Shown here: piece by piece, positions 33,291-44,536 of the stretch
Layout of the letters: each line of letters begins with the position of its first letter
Position numbering within the stretch: position 1 is the stretch's first letter
Assembly (NCBI GenBank): GCA_027257055.1
Contig: JAPVLO010000039.1
Span: 9,020,501 to 9,084,500, forward strand
Direction of reading: 5' to 3'
DNA length: 64,000 nt
From: Cephalopachus bancanus
Taxonomy: Eukaryota; Chordata; Mammalia; Primates; Tarsiidae
The notes under the pieces: generated by a model
What the model saw: only the letters and a program-made list of their open reading frames with translations
What the model was told of the DNA's origin: nothing
Database searches by the model: none
Made by a program: the position numbers and the translations under genes

Positions 33291-33690
33291 TGAATAACAA
33301 GCTAAAACCAGATTAGATTTAAAGGAAAAGTCACTCTGTGCAGGTGTTAGGTTATTCACAGATGGTTCCTCCAGAATGATTGAAGGTAAAAGTCATAATG
33401 GATATCCAGTTATTGATGGGAATAATCTATCCATCTATGAAAAAGGAAGGCTACCTAACTCATGATCTGCACAAACTTGTGAACTATATGCTCTTAATCA
33501 AGTCTTAAAAATACATATAAATAAGGAAGGTACAATCTACACAGATTCTAAATATGTTTATGGAGTAGTCCATCATCCTCAGGCAGAATAGAATGAATGA
33601 ATCAAACTCTAAAAACAACTAAACTCTTGTTAGAAATAAAATTGCTCTGGGTTAAATGTCTTCCCATAGCTCTCCTCAGAATTAGAACAG
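33291..33690 (+). pseudogene. Degraded RNase H, then deleted integrase core
   Basis: At 33,352-33,370 the frame reads LFTDGSS, the RNase H start with its first catalytic Asp; 'acagattctaaatatg' (about 33,540) is the DSKYV-type block. Text then passes within about 100 bases to the integrase C-terminal region, so the zinc-binding and catalytic core parts of integrase are absent. Confidence 0.65.
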
Positions 33691-33789
33691 TCCCTTGAAG
33701 AATTTAGGATTGTCACCTTATGAATTATTATATAGACAGCCATACACAGGTAGAACTACAGATTTACTAACTCTAGAAACCAAGGATCA

Positions 33790-34064
33790 TTTTTTAATTT
33801 TTTATTTTTGAGTTGGAGTCTCACTCTGTTGCCCAGGCTACCACAGCTTCAACCAACTGGGCTTTGGCAATCCTTGTGCCTCAGTCTTCCAAATAGCTGG
33901 AACTTCAGTGCATACTACCACACCCAGCTAATTTTTTGATTTATTTGTAGAGACAAGGTTTCACCAAGTTACCCAGGCTGGTCTCGAACCCCTGGGCTCA
34001 GGCAATCCCCTCACTTCGGCCTCCCAAAGTGCTGGGATTAGGCTTGAGCCACCGCACCCAGTCG
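33790..34064 (-). mobile_element. Alu element in pol, minus strand
   Basis: Flanked by AAGGATCA at 33,782-33,789 and 34,065-34,072. The right arm is shortened ('ggctaccacagcttcaacc'). Confidence 0.9.
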
Positions 34065-34072
34065 AAGGATCA

Positions 34073-34317
34073 ATTTTTAAAGGAATATACTCTGGCTATT
34101 TCCTATACCCTATCTTCCCTAAGATTAAAGGGGCTCCTTGCTCAAATTTCTCCCCTTGAGTTCACAGTTCATCATTTCCAGCCTGGAGATTGGGTGCTGA
34201 GCGAGACCTGGAAGGAAACTAAGCTTCAACCAAACTGTGAAGGTCCCTATCAAGTGCTCTTGACTACTGAAATGGCTGTACGAACTGCTGAAAAGGAGTG
34301 GACACACCATACCTGAG
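34073..34317 (+). pseudogene. Integrase C-terminal remnant
   Basis: The frame reads FQPGDWVLSETWK, then GPYQVLLTT, the SH3-like C-terminal domain of gamma-type integrases. It is the only clear integrase part left. Confidence 0.65.
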
Positions 34318-34529
34318 TCAATGAAGTCACCAATGGAGAATGTGGTCAAACGGACATCAAGTCAACGGGAAGTCTCGCAAACTGAACCTTTAAAATTAAA
34401 ATTTCAAAAACCTGATGTGTCCCTCCATACCTCTTCTCATAGCATTGCCTATAATATTTTAATCATATGTAGGTTTATTTCCTTCCTTGTCAAACATTTA
34501 TGTAAAGGCCTTTCTAATTCTGAGCCACC

Positions 34530-36606
34530 ATGGAATTGCTTCCTTCCCTAGAAATTGTAGCTATCCTACCTCTGTTATTAGGAAGAATTGTAGCAGTCAT
34601 TGCAGTTCTACTTGAACTAATAGACTGTGAATTTGTCATAAATATCCCCAGAGCTATCTCTTTTTTAAGCATTAAATTTGATGTATGTGCAGTCCTACCC
34701 TGTGGGAATCTACATAACTAACAGGAACTCTCCAAAGCAGAAAAATATCTTTGCCCAGATCCATATCCAGGTAGAAAAACATGCTCAGACTCTGTAAAAA
34801 GAAGCTGCATATATTCAACAGTATCTTTGCCTGGAGGAAACAATCCTTGTTCTGACTGGGATAAGTTTTCTGGACCAACTCAGTTTAATGGTTGTGTCTC
34901 TAAATCAACAGGATGGGAAATTTCCCAATGACTTAGAGATAAAATCCAACTCATAAGAGTATTCACCCCTACAAGTTGCCAAAACCTTCAACGTAACCCT
35001 TTACTGTTAACAATAAATAAACCCCAAACCCTGGAACAACAGCCATTAATAGTACGAAGGTATGGGCTAGGAGCCCAAGTCTTAGGGATTGATTCCCTGG
35101 GTCATCTCATACTAAGGGTAATTGACCCTCCGAAATTGATAAATGCCACCTTAAAACCCCCTCCAGTTGACAAAACTCCAACTCTGGGCCCTTTCACAAC
35201 CTTGGGGCACCAACCAGACTCAACCCAATAATGACCCTACTAAAGTTATAATAACGGAAGTAAAAGATTTAAAACAAACCATGGAAATTGAAACAGGATA
35301 TGGAGAAAAAAATGCCTGGATAGAATGGATAAAATTTACGGTATCAAGCCTCAATAAAAGTGATTGTTATGCATGTGCCACAGGGCAGCGACAGGCTCAA
35401 GTGGTCCCATTAACTGGGACACAAACCCTAATGGAATGAATTGTATGTTGGCTCTATACTAAGACAAGGACACCTGGGGTAACAAGACTTGCTGAAGTCT
35501 TTCCTTGCTCTACCCAGCTATGCAGAGATCAAACTTGAAGGTGCATCCTTCTTTCTCTGCAGGGAAGGCGAATCACTCTTCATGTCTCTGCAGATGGGGA
35601 GAGAGGTTCACCACCACTGTAGGGCATTTGTAAACCTGCCCCCACGTCCTAGATGTTTCTGAGGCAACTGAGGGCAACTTCTCGAATTTCAACATCCCTC
35701 AAGTGAATGTTTGGTGGTACTGTGGAAATGGGACACTTAGAACTCTGTTGCCACCCAACTGGACTGGTACCTGTTCTTTGGTCCAATTGGCTAACCCATT
35801 TATCTTGGCATTTCAAACTCCAAAAACGTCTACTAAAATAAGGAATAAATTATCAGTGCCTGGGTCATCAGTACGAGAGTCATTTGACCCTAATACCTAT
35901 CTTGATTCTATAGTATTCCCCTGGGGAGTTCCTAAGGTATTAAAGGCTCAAAACCAAATAGCAGCAGGATTTGAATCACTCTTTTGGTGGGTAACTCTAA
36001 AGAAAAATATAGATTGGATTAATTATATTTACTATAATTGACAAAGATTTATTAACCATACCCAGGATGCTGTTAAGGGAATAGCTGAATAATTAGACGC
36101 TACCAACAGAATGACTCGGGAAAACTGAATGACACTAGCTGTGATGTTAGCTGAAAAAGAGGGCGTATGTTTCATGTTAGGAGGACAGTGTCATACTTTT
36201 ATCCAAAACAATACAATCCCTGATGGAACTATTACTAAAGCATTGCAAGAATTGACTACTTTTCCTAATGAATTAGCCAAAAATTCCAGCTTTTGTGGCC
36301 TCTTTACAGATTAGCTAGAGAGTTGGTTTGGAAAATGTAAAGGAACCCTAGTCTCCAATCTGACCACTCTTATAACAGTAGCGGGAATATTAACTGCTAT
36401 AGGCTGTTGTATAATCCCCTGTGTTAGAAGTCTGATCCAAAGACTTTTAGAAACCACCATCAACAAGAAAATGTCCATTAATTACACTTGTGTCATGGAA
36501 TCCAAACTAGATCTTGAGGAATCAAGTCAAAAATTAGATAAATTTGAGACTGACCTGATAGTTAAAGCAAATTTAGATAGAAATGAAAATAAAACAAAAA
36601 ATACTT
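34530..36606 (+). pseudogene. Degraded retroviral envelope
   Basis: Envelope glycoprotein gene in fragments. The surface subunit spans about 34,530-35,870 in short frames. The transmembrane part has the disulfide region at 36,168-36,194, of pattern C-x6-C-H (the usual final Cys is His), followed by an N-linked site and the ALQELTTF-type helix. A hydrophobic membrane anchor is at about 36,365-36,425, then a polar tail. Stops occur at 36,040, 36,092, 36,128 and 36,314 among others. The order and motifs fit a gammaretroviral envelope. Confidence 0.7.
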
Positions 36607-36629
36607 AAGAAGAAAAGGAAGAGGAAAAT
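36607..36629 (+). promoter_or_regulatory. Polypurine tract
   Basis: Purine run of AAGAAGAAAAGGAAGAGG type immediately before the 3' LTR; site of plus-strand priming. Confidence 0.75.
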
Positions 36630-37128
36630 TGTGGGAAATTAGATTATTTATTTTCAAAATGAAGTTTAGCTTATCTTGGGCTCCCAAGATGATATTTAAA
36701 TGCTTTGTGCTCCTCTCTTTCTATTCACTTCCTGCTGCTTTGTGCTCCCTTTTTGTGGGCTTTTTACTTTGGTGGGCTATATGTTTAAACTTCTGGCGGA
36801 ATCCAATCAGAATAGTAATCCCGTAAGCCAATTGGCAATTGGACATGTAAATGAGTTGATGCTGTAAAATCAACAACATATGTCATGCAGGTGTCGTATT
36901 GGAAAATGTGTCACTTCTGCAAGTACCCAACCAATGAGGAACCAGGAGAGGGACTTGCGTTCTAGGACATAAATATGCTGGCTGTAACTGCCCTGTTGTG
37001 CCTGCTCACAGAGGGACACCCGTTCTTGCAAGAACGATATTAAAAGATCAGCTTCACTCCACCAATCTCTGAATCTCTGTGTCGTTCCTTAATGATGAAA
37101 TTGAGGAGGGGCGTTTCTGTCTCCGTCA
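36630..37128 (+). repeat. Provirus 3' LTR
   Basis: Starts TGTGGGAAATTAG and ends GTCA. Diverged from the 5' copy throughout, with small indels. Confidence 0.85.
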
Positions 37129-37339
37129 TTAGCTATGAGAACTGGCAGCCGAGCATTCTTTCAACCATGACATAAGTGTAGCTTCCTCACTCAGTGAGGC
37201 TCACTCCAAACACATGTCCCTGCCATTGGGGCAATTTGGTTCCTCGAATCCTGGTGACTGTGTCCTCTGTTCCTTGTGTTGAACACACTGCTTGCACCTC
37301 ATGCCAGTCTCTCTCAGAACATGGATCAACTGCTTTTTC

Positions 37340-37560
37340 CCTGGGAAAACTCAAGGAACTTCCCAGTGAAGGTGGCTGTTCTGGAAAAGCTGCCGGGCAT
37401 GAGACACATGCTGAGCTTGAATGAGCCAATAGATATGAGCCACCAACCCAGGAATCTATTTAAAGTTCAGTTTGAATAGAAAAAGTCTTATTTGTGAAAA
37501 AGAAAAAAAGGTTAACATCAAAGACTGTAGGATAAAAATATAAGATGAACAATGTATTCA
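37340..37560 (+). repeat. Arm E+ of U2 fused to reversed arm E- of U3 (inversion point)
   Basis: On its left it follows the U1 17,105-17,470 order. On its right (from about 37,480) it follows the reverse complement of 26,415 and upstream ('ggataaaaatataagatg'). The change of orientation between U2 and U3 therefore lies inside this repeat. Confidence 0.6.
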
Positions 37561-39089
37561 TATGTAACATTTTTTTAGATTACAGATTTTCCAAATCAAA
37601 AAATGCTAAAAACCCTCTAAATGCTCATTAGAACCTCTAAAGCTGAGAGGATAACATTCCTCCCTGATGTGATTCAAAATCAAATCTAAACCAAACCTGA
37701 AATAAGAGGAGGGAGATACAGTGGAGTGTGAATATCCCCACAACCACGGTGACACTTTTGCTGAAATGCCATCAACAGCATTCAGAGAAGGTGTTTTTTC
37801 ACTGGTATGGCCTGGCTTTGCGCTTTCAAAGGATGATGTCAGGCATGGTACTTCATTTTGTACACGAGAGTTTCAGGGCTGATGTGAAGCTGGTTTTTAC
37901 AAGAAGCAACTAGAGTTGAACTTCAAAACTCTTGCTGTCAACTGCTCTGGACTAGGGCGGACAGGGAGCCCCCAACCCAGGGGTCAGAGGCCAGACCATG
38001 CCCCTGGGAGAGTGAGAGTGCAGCACATTGTTGACTGGACTGAATAGATGGGCTTGGGTCTTGCTGGACAGGGAGGAATTGGGTGAAGACACCCAGATGA
38101 CAGCTGTGTGGGGTGTGGCCAGGCCTGTGTATGGGACCCCTGAGAACAGTGCCTGGGTGGAAGGGCTAGGGCCTGGAGATGGAGCCAGGTTCCCAAACCT
38201 GTGAGGCCAGGACCTGCGCTCGTCCACTTCTGGACAAGTGGCTGTTTCAGGAGATGAATGGCCTAAAGGCGTGGAGGAGGGTTTCCTGCAGCCCTGACTG
38301 CCCCCAGGGGAATGAGGGCCTCCGGGCTGCTTTGTCCTCTTGAGCCAGACAAGGAATAGACTCAGTGAAAAGTGGGATTCGGTGGCATTACAGGTGGATG
38401 GTTTCACGCTTCAAAATTTCTGAGTGAATTTGTTGCTAATTCCGACAGGGATAGTGAACCCCCAAGAAGGTGCCCAGAATGTCCTGCTTCAAAATTTGGG
38501 AGGATTCTAAGTCCTGCCATCCCCAGACTCCAAGACCCCTGAACTCCCATCACAGTGCTTGGACCTGGCCTCAACTTTGCTTTCAGGCCCACAACTCTGG
38601 CCCCTGCCTGTATGCCAACTCTGTGCACGTGTAGTCAAATGCCAAGTGTCAAGAGTGACATCTTAGTCCCACACGGCATTTTAAGCACATGAAAGTGAGG
38701 GAGGGACTAGGAATCAAGGGCTTATCATCTTTTCCTGCCCCATTTCTGCTCCCGTAGCAGGTATGGTGTGGCGGCGGGTCCAAGGGGCAGTATCTGTATC
38801 CTTTGTCTCAAAGGTGTGCCCAGGTCACCTCCTGCTGCTCAGAGCCCTGTGTAAGATGCTACGCTGGGGACCCAGCTGCCCCTCTAGACATAGTTTCTCA
38901 TGAATTAGCCATCTTTCCTGAGGAGAGATATTCTGTGCTCCCTCAAAGGCAGAATGGGATGGAGCAAGGAAGTCTGGAAAACAACAGAGGAAACGAGTGG
39001 AAGAAACGTTGAGCAGGAGGGGCTCTCCAGGGTCAGACACATTGCAGGGAAGCAGAAGCCAGTGACTCAGGGGGCGTCACAGGGTGTCC
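37561..39089. other. Unit sequence, no feature recognised
   Basis: Reverse of U1 12,890-14,250. No conserved frame. Confidence 0.45.
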
Positions 39090-39420
39090 AGGGGGGTATC
39101 CAGTTCCAAAATGCCTTTTCTGACCTTGGAGAGCTGGGCTGGGCCGACCTGGAGCTGGAGGCTTGAAGTCACTGGGTCCACAGACAGCTCTGCAGAGATG
39201 CTGCTGGGGGGCCTGAGGGACTAATGTGGGGCCCCTTCCCCATGGGGGAAGCTGTGCAGGGCTGTGCCCACGGCTGCCTCCTTGTGGGTGAGGGTGGCCA
39301 GAGACATAGCTGAAGTCTCTGAGGAGCTGAAAGCACCTCGCATGGGGTGAAGGTCTCAGCCCTTGTGGACCTGCCGGTTTGGGCTGTGGACTTCTCTATA
39401 GTCTGCTTTGTCACTTCTAA
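39090..39420 (-). other. Exon-like block, unidentified, U3 copy
   Basis: Reverse-strand counterpart of 60,110-60,430. It retains the text for GILELDTPLDTL near the end but has frame breaks. Cut near 39,425 by an Alu. Confidence 0.3.
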
Positions 39421-39436
39421 AACAGTAAGAGGATTC

Positions 39437-39590
39437 AGCTGGGCGTGGTAGCGCATGCCTGCAATTCCGGCTACTCGGAAGGCTGAGGGGGAAGGATCCC
39501 AGCAGGCGAGGCTGCGGTGGCTGGGAGCGGCCACTGCACTCTAGTCTGGGCCACCGAGTAAGACTCCAACTCAAAAAAAACAAAAACAAA
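39437..39590 (+). mobile_element. Alu right arm, lineage-type, plus strand
   Basis: Half element from 'agctgggcgtggtagcgcatg' to an A-rich tail; flanked by 'cagtaagagga' on both sides. Confidence 0.85.
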
Positions 39591-40063
39591 AACAAAAAAG
39601 CAGTAAGAGGAGTGGGCAGGCCTGGAGACTTCTGAGAGCCAGCCCTGTTCCCAAGCTCGAGACTCTGTGCTCTCCAGCCCCCACCCCCACCCCACAGCCC
39701 CTTGGCTCCTGTCTGCCCTGTCTGCTTTCTCATTCCTGGATTTGTCTTTGGGACTCCCTAGCCTTATGAAGCCAATTTACATCGCACTCAAATGTAAATA
39801 CATGTTTGTTCTAATTGTCAGTGCATTTGCTTTAAGCTGGAGTGATTTGGGATTCTTTACCAAAAAAGAGTTAACAAAAAAAACCCGGGTAATTCCAAGT
39901 GTTGACAAGGATGTTGATAAATTTTTCATATACTGCTTGTGGGACTGTAGAATGGTCCAGCAACTTTGGAAAACAGTGGGCCGTGTATCCGAAAATTCAG
40001 TCATTAATGTGCCACACGGCCAGCAATTCTACGATGCAGCTACCCAAGAGAAGTAAAGCATGT

Positions 40064-40190
40064 CCTGGCCAGGCATGGTGGCTCATGCCAGTGATCCAAC
40101 TGCTTGGGGGGTCCAGGCAGGAGGATTGCTTGAACCCAGGAGTTGGAGTTCATCCTATGCAGTATTGCAAAACTCTGTCTCTATTATACA
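40064..40190 (+). mobile_element. Partial Alu arm, plus strand
   Basis: Counterpart of the 11,484-11,585 arm in inverted orientation. Confidence 0.6.
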
Positions 40191-40204
40191 TAGAATATGT
40201 ATTA

Positions 40205-40650
40205 TATAAAAGGCGAATATAAAATGCCACACAGAGACTTGTATAAGAATGCTCACGGCAATTTTGTTCATGAAAACCAGGACTGGAAGCAATCAAGATG
40301 TCCATCAACAGATGAAGGATAGACATGCGGTCTGCCCTTACCATGGAATATGACTTGATCGTGATATAGAATGAAGCCCTGATCCCCGCTACGACATGCT
40401 GGACCTGGAAAACACCATACAGGGTGAAAGAAGCCACACACAAGTTGACACCTGCTGCATGACTCCATTGATAGGAAGTTCCAGATAGGTAAATCCATAG
40501 AAGCAGAAACCAGACGAGTGGTGGCCAAGTGCTGGGGAGGGAACGGGTGTGGACAGGAGTGATTGCTAGCAGACACAATATGTTGGGGGGTGACAGAAAT
40601 GTTCAACAACTAGATTGTGATGATGGCTGCAAAGCTCACTCAATTTGCCA
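40205..40650 (+). mobile_element. L1 3' end fragment
   Basis: 'gcaatcaagatgtccatcaacagatgaagg' type text; counterpart of 11,000-11,430 reversed. Confidence 0.7.
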
Positions 40651-41384
40651 CAAATCTCTGAACAACACTTAAAACAGGTCATTGTGTCGTGTGTATGTTT
40701 CCCCACAATGAAGGTGTTTTTGGGGAGCATTGCCATCCACGTGACTACTTACTTTGGGACACCCAGCTCTTCTGTGCATCCTGCCCTGGAGGCCTCACTA
40801 CCCACCAAGGGACCACAGAGCAGACAGGCCAGGGATTTGAGTGATCCCCCAGCACTCCCTAGAAGGGAGGTCATCTTTTTGAGAGCCAGGAAACAGACTC
40901 AGGCCATTTCATTAGAGATGTTGAAACAAGGATCACCCAGAGGAAAACATTCCTGAGTCACCTTGAGAGGAGTTAGTGACAGTTCAAATGCCATCTACGC
41001 AGCTTCAAGGAAGCTCCCTGGAAACTCATGTCTAGGCAATGAGTCTTCAATTGCTGTAAACACACATGCCCAGAGGAGACACCAGCCTGTCCCTCTGGGT
41101 TGACCATAAAATCATATCACACTGGAATGACTGATGTGGTGAGAGGCTTTGAAGATGCACCATGTAAGAACATAGTGGTGATAGAATCTGGCCTGTGGGC
41201 CCTCTCTGTACACTAGCTCTTTTTTATCCACCTTTGAATCCCCAGGACAGAAAACTCACCCCCTACATAGGGATGCAAGTGTGCACAGCCAGGATAGGTG
41301 GCAGGGCTTTTGTGAAATGTGCTGTGTGATGCAGCTGGGGTGCAGGCAAGCTCCTCTTACCGGCCATGGCCTCCATGTGGCATG
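40651..41384. other. 3' flank of PTX4 copy C
   Basis: Reverse of U1 10,230-10,999; nothing recognised beyond that. Confidence 0.45.
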
Positions 41385-42026
41385 GCTCTGGGACAGTACT
41401 CCAGGCAAGGGTACTTGGCCCTCTGCATGAATCTGCCCACCAATGTGGCATTGGCTAGCATCACAATGGCGCATATTGGGAGTGCTTTCCCTCTGGCAAG
41501 ACCTGCGACTTCCTCAGGGACCAGCACCCAGTCCCAGATGGGCAAGCCAGACATGTTCCCCACAAAGGCCTTGGAGCTCTTTAACCCACCGCGCCTCCCA
41601 GTGTTTTGCTCATGGCCCAGGACCAGCAACTTTCTGAGAGGGATCTCATAGTCCTCCCTAAAGTGGGAGTCCGTGATCACTAGCCTGCAGTCCACATATA
41701 GCAAGGACCTACCCTCGATGTGTGTTCACATGACACAGACATGGCAGGACCAGTCATGCAGCATCAGAATCAGGGGCCGTGTCCCGAATGCTGGATCTGA
41801 TCACTAAAGGATAAAGCCAGGCTGCAGGGATTCCCAGCCATGGAGCACCAGCATGTCAACATTGTCCTTTGTGGCAGAGGAGAGCAGGGTGCACAGTCGG
41901 CCAGAGGCCATGTGCACCCAGCTGCAGACGGGCAGGGTTCGCACAACTGTGAGGAACCAGGGCTGAGGCAAGCCATGTTCTCAGTAGAGGCATTCAGGTA
42001 AACCAGCGTGAGGCTCCCAGTGCAAA
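41385..42026 (-). pseudogene. PTX4: PTX4 copy C exon 3 (pentraxin domain)
   Basis: The acceptor is cagtttctag, read on the minus strand at 42,027. The open parts lie in two frames (42,026-41,820 and about 41,704-41,385). Ends CLEYCP without a stop, where copy A reads CLEHCS-stop. Confidence 0.8.
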
Positions 42027-42139
42027 CTAGAAACTGAAGAGGGAGAGTTGACCTCATGCCGTGAGGCCATACAGAGGCGTCGAAACTGTAGGCTCCTGCA
42101 CTGGGGCAGGTGCAATGGGCTTCACTTCCCATGCTCACC

Positions 42140-43128
42140 CTTCACCCAGCACCAGCACAAGACTGACACTGCTGAGAGCGTCATGGCAGCATCTCACTCT
42201 TCCTCACAGTGTGATCGCCCCTATTTCACCAGACAGCAGGAAAGAAAATGAGGGCCCTGCTAGAAAGCAGTCAGGTCCCACTGGAGTGAACCGGAAACAG
42301 AGGAAAGGAGAGCTGGCCCCGTGCCATCAGGCCACGCAGAAGCATCCAGAAGCATCCGAGCTGCAGGTGCCGCCCCTGTGGCCAGCAGGAAGGGACTTAC
42401 ACTCCCTGCACCCACCCCTCCCGAGTACCAACTTGAGGCCGGTGCTGCCCCGTGCTCCCCTGAGGCGTCTCATTCTTCCTCGTGTTGTGATCACCCCATT
42501 TCACAGGCAGGAGGACGGAGGACGAGCATTCTACTTGGGAGGGGTCAGGTCCCCCTGGGAGTCCAGGCTGTCCCTGTGCAGCTAAGCCAGAACTCCTCAC
42601 TGCCAGGGAGTCCCGGCACGCGTCTCCTGTCGCTGCCCCAACTCAGCATCAAAAAGTTAGCAACTTACAATCGCACAGATCTGTTATCTTACATATTTGG
42701 AGGTCACAGGCTAAGCCAGGGTTCACAGGGTTCACACCAAGGTGTGGGCAGGACAGGTTCCCTCTGGAGCCCTAGGCGAGAAAAGGTCTCTCGCCTGTCC
42801 TGGCTTCTGGGGACGTCTCTGTCCCTCGACTAGCTGCCCCTCATAAGGACCATGTGAGGACGCTGTTCCAACTGGACAAGCCAGGATCTTCGCCCCATCG
42901 GCAGGTCCTAAATCAGACTTTTGATTCCCTTGTGCTATGAAGACACACAGGTGCCCGACCTGCTGTGGCTTGCAGACACACAATTCCAGGCATGAGTGAC
43001 AGGATTGGATCATTCCCTCCCTGTGTGGCAGAATATGTGGAGCAGACATGTTGACATGACTTCTCGGAGGGGCTGGCCTAAGGGGAAGATGGAAAACCCA
43101 AATGTCCAGCGGGGGCTGCATTACTTAC
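42140..43128 (-). other. Intron 2 of PTX4 copy C
   Basis: Counterpart of 8,722-9,589 of U1. It contains two partly similar blocks (about 42,100-42,250 and 42,300-42,600), suggesting a local duplication within the intron. Confidence 0.5.
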
Positions 43129-43683
43129 TCTCTTCTGATCCCTGGAGATTCTGGGGGACTGTGGCGGCCCCATCGGGTGCCCAAGTGCTGCCTGGGGCTG
43201 GGGCCTGCCGTGTCCCCTGCAGACAGGCAGCATCCTGGGTGGGGCACCTGTGCTCAGCAGGAGCTCTGAGAGCTGCCTGTCTCCCTGGCGCGTCGGGGAG
43301 CTCAGGCTTGGCCACTCAGGCTGGGCCGGGGTTGGGGCTGGGGCCGTGTTCAGCGCGCAGCTGTGGCACCAAGCTCGGGCATCTGCAGCCACCCCTGGAG
43401 AGCAGCCAGCCTGGTGGCCAGGCTCTGGGCGAGGTGTATCACGCGTTGCAGGGAGTCCCGCATGGCGTCCATTTGCGCCTTCCTCCCCTGGGCCTGATGC
43501 TTGCTCTTCTTCCTCAGGGCCTGGTCCAAGGCCCCAGCCTGTCAGCCAACCTCCAGCTTCCGCGCTGGCTCTTCCTCGCCCAGATCCTGCGGTCCGCCAG
43601 CTCCCCGTGCACGGCCATCTGGGACCCATTGTATGACAGAGGTTTGGCCTGGCTCTCTTGCAGCAAACTCTGGATGTGAAACT
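43129..43683 (-). pseudogene. PTX4: PTX4 copy C exon 2, 3' part
   Basis: Runs from the mitochondrial junction to the GTAAGT donor. It retains text for AKPELPDAPGRQ, SELLLSTGAP and APDGAATVPQNLQG in separate frames. Aligns with copy D exon 2 from the FQSLVEES region on. Confidence 0.8.
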
Positions 43684-44470
43684 ATATCTGACATCTGGTT
43701 CTTACTTCAGGGCCATAAACTTAAGATCGCCCACTCATTCCCCTTAATAAGACATCTTGATGGTAACGGGCCATACACCCTCTTTTCCAGTCACGGGAGA
43801 ATTAAATGCATTTGGTATTTTTTAATTTTTAAGGGGGGGGAGTCTTAACTCAGCAAGGCCAGGAGGCCTGGTTGTAGACAATTCAACTGTAGACATGCCC
43901 AAATTGAGAATTTCCTCATTGCATACCCATAAGTTGCTGTTTAATTCATGCTTGAAGGACATAACCATATTACGCACACCCGTACACACCCGTACACACC
44001 TGACACACCCGTACGCGTACGCGTACGCATACACCACCCACACTCACACGCATACCTACACGTACACGCATACACAAAGACTGTAATACATAATAGGATT
44101 ATATACACAACCCCCCCACCCCCGTTACTATAATATTACTAACACAATAATATACTCCTGCCAAACCCCAAAAACAAGAGACTTACGCCAGCTCATATAG
44201 CTAACTTACATATACTAAATTATATTTTCGATTCATCTGTATTTAATTAAATTACAGAGCTATGTCCCTATTAAGGAATGAAATCTATAATTAAACTTAT
44301 GTTTTCAAACAACACCATTAACCAACCATAATTTCTCCCCAAATTCTTAACCAAACCTTTAAGCCCCTAAACAGTAGAACTTAAACCTTTTACATTCCCA
44401 CTTTCACTCACTTAATAATTCCAAGTATAACCAATACTGACATAATTCTTTAGCTCTACAAATAAAATAG
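43684..44470 (+). pseudogene. NUMT: 3' half of the mitochondrial control region
   Basis: Begins 'tatatctgacatctggttcttac', typical of the end of the central domain. CSB1 is at about 43,941-43,966 ('ttcatgcttgaaggacataa'), C-rich CSB2 at 44,108-44,124 and CSB3 TGCCAAACCCCAAAAACA at 44,159-44,176. Short CGTACAC/GTACGC repeats occupy 43,970-44,090 between CSB1 and CSB2. Confidence 0.9.
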
Positions 44471-44536
44471 GTTAATGTAGCTTACGATTAAAGCAAGACA
44501 CTGAAAATGCCTAGACGGGCCCCAGCCCCATAAACA
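44471..44536 (+). pseudogene. MT-TF: NUMT: tRNA-Phe
   Basis: GTTAATGTAGCTTA start, anticodon stem-loop 'cactgaaaatgcct', directly before 12S. Confidence 0.9.

Larger units (their letters stand above)
28952..37128 (+). mobile_element. Endogenous gamma-type retrovirus, full structure, degraded
   Basis: An 8.2 kb provirus in the order LTR, primer site, leader, gag, protease, polymerase, envelope, polypurine tract, LTR. Flanking 5-mers TCCAC (28,947) and TTAGC (37,129) fit a diverged target duplication; the empty U1 site reads TCGGC (about 17,095), followed by matching flank. The primer site fits tRNA-Pro. Coding parts are broken by many stops and shifts: the protease active-site Asp is Ser, the integrase core is missing, and an Alu sits in pol. 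The reverse transcriptase YVDD motif survives. LTRs differ at roughly one base in eight by eye, implying an old insertion, yet it is absent from U1. Nearest named relatives are probably the tRNA-Pro (HUERS-P-like) group; this is not confirmed. Confidence 0.85.
19915..37480 (+). repeat. Segmental duplication unit U2 (direct orientation)
   Basis: Same landmark order as U1 from the 5,480-equivalent Alu end onward. Differences: about 3 kb containing PTX4 exons 1 and 2 is missing (join near 20,735), Alus are inserted at 21,142, 24,105, 24,858 and 28,192, and a provirus occupies 28,952-37,128. Its last part, arm E+, merges with inverted unit U3. Confidence 0.75.

Noticed and set aside
42996..43679. 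Longest open frame in the window (227 codons, plus strand)
   Set aside because: It lies antisense on PTX4 copy C exon 2 and in its intron, is GC-rich, has no domain and no counterpart frame opposite copies A and D; a shadow.
43970..44090. CRISPR-like or regulatory short repeat array
   Set aside because: It is the usual short repeat block of a mammalian mitochondrial control region between CSB1 and CSB2.
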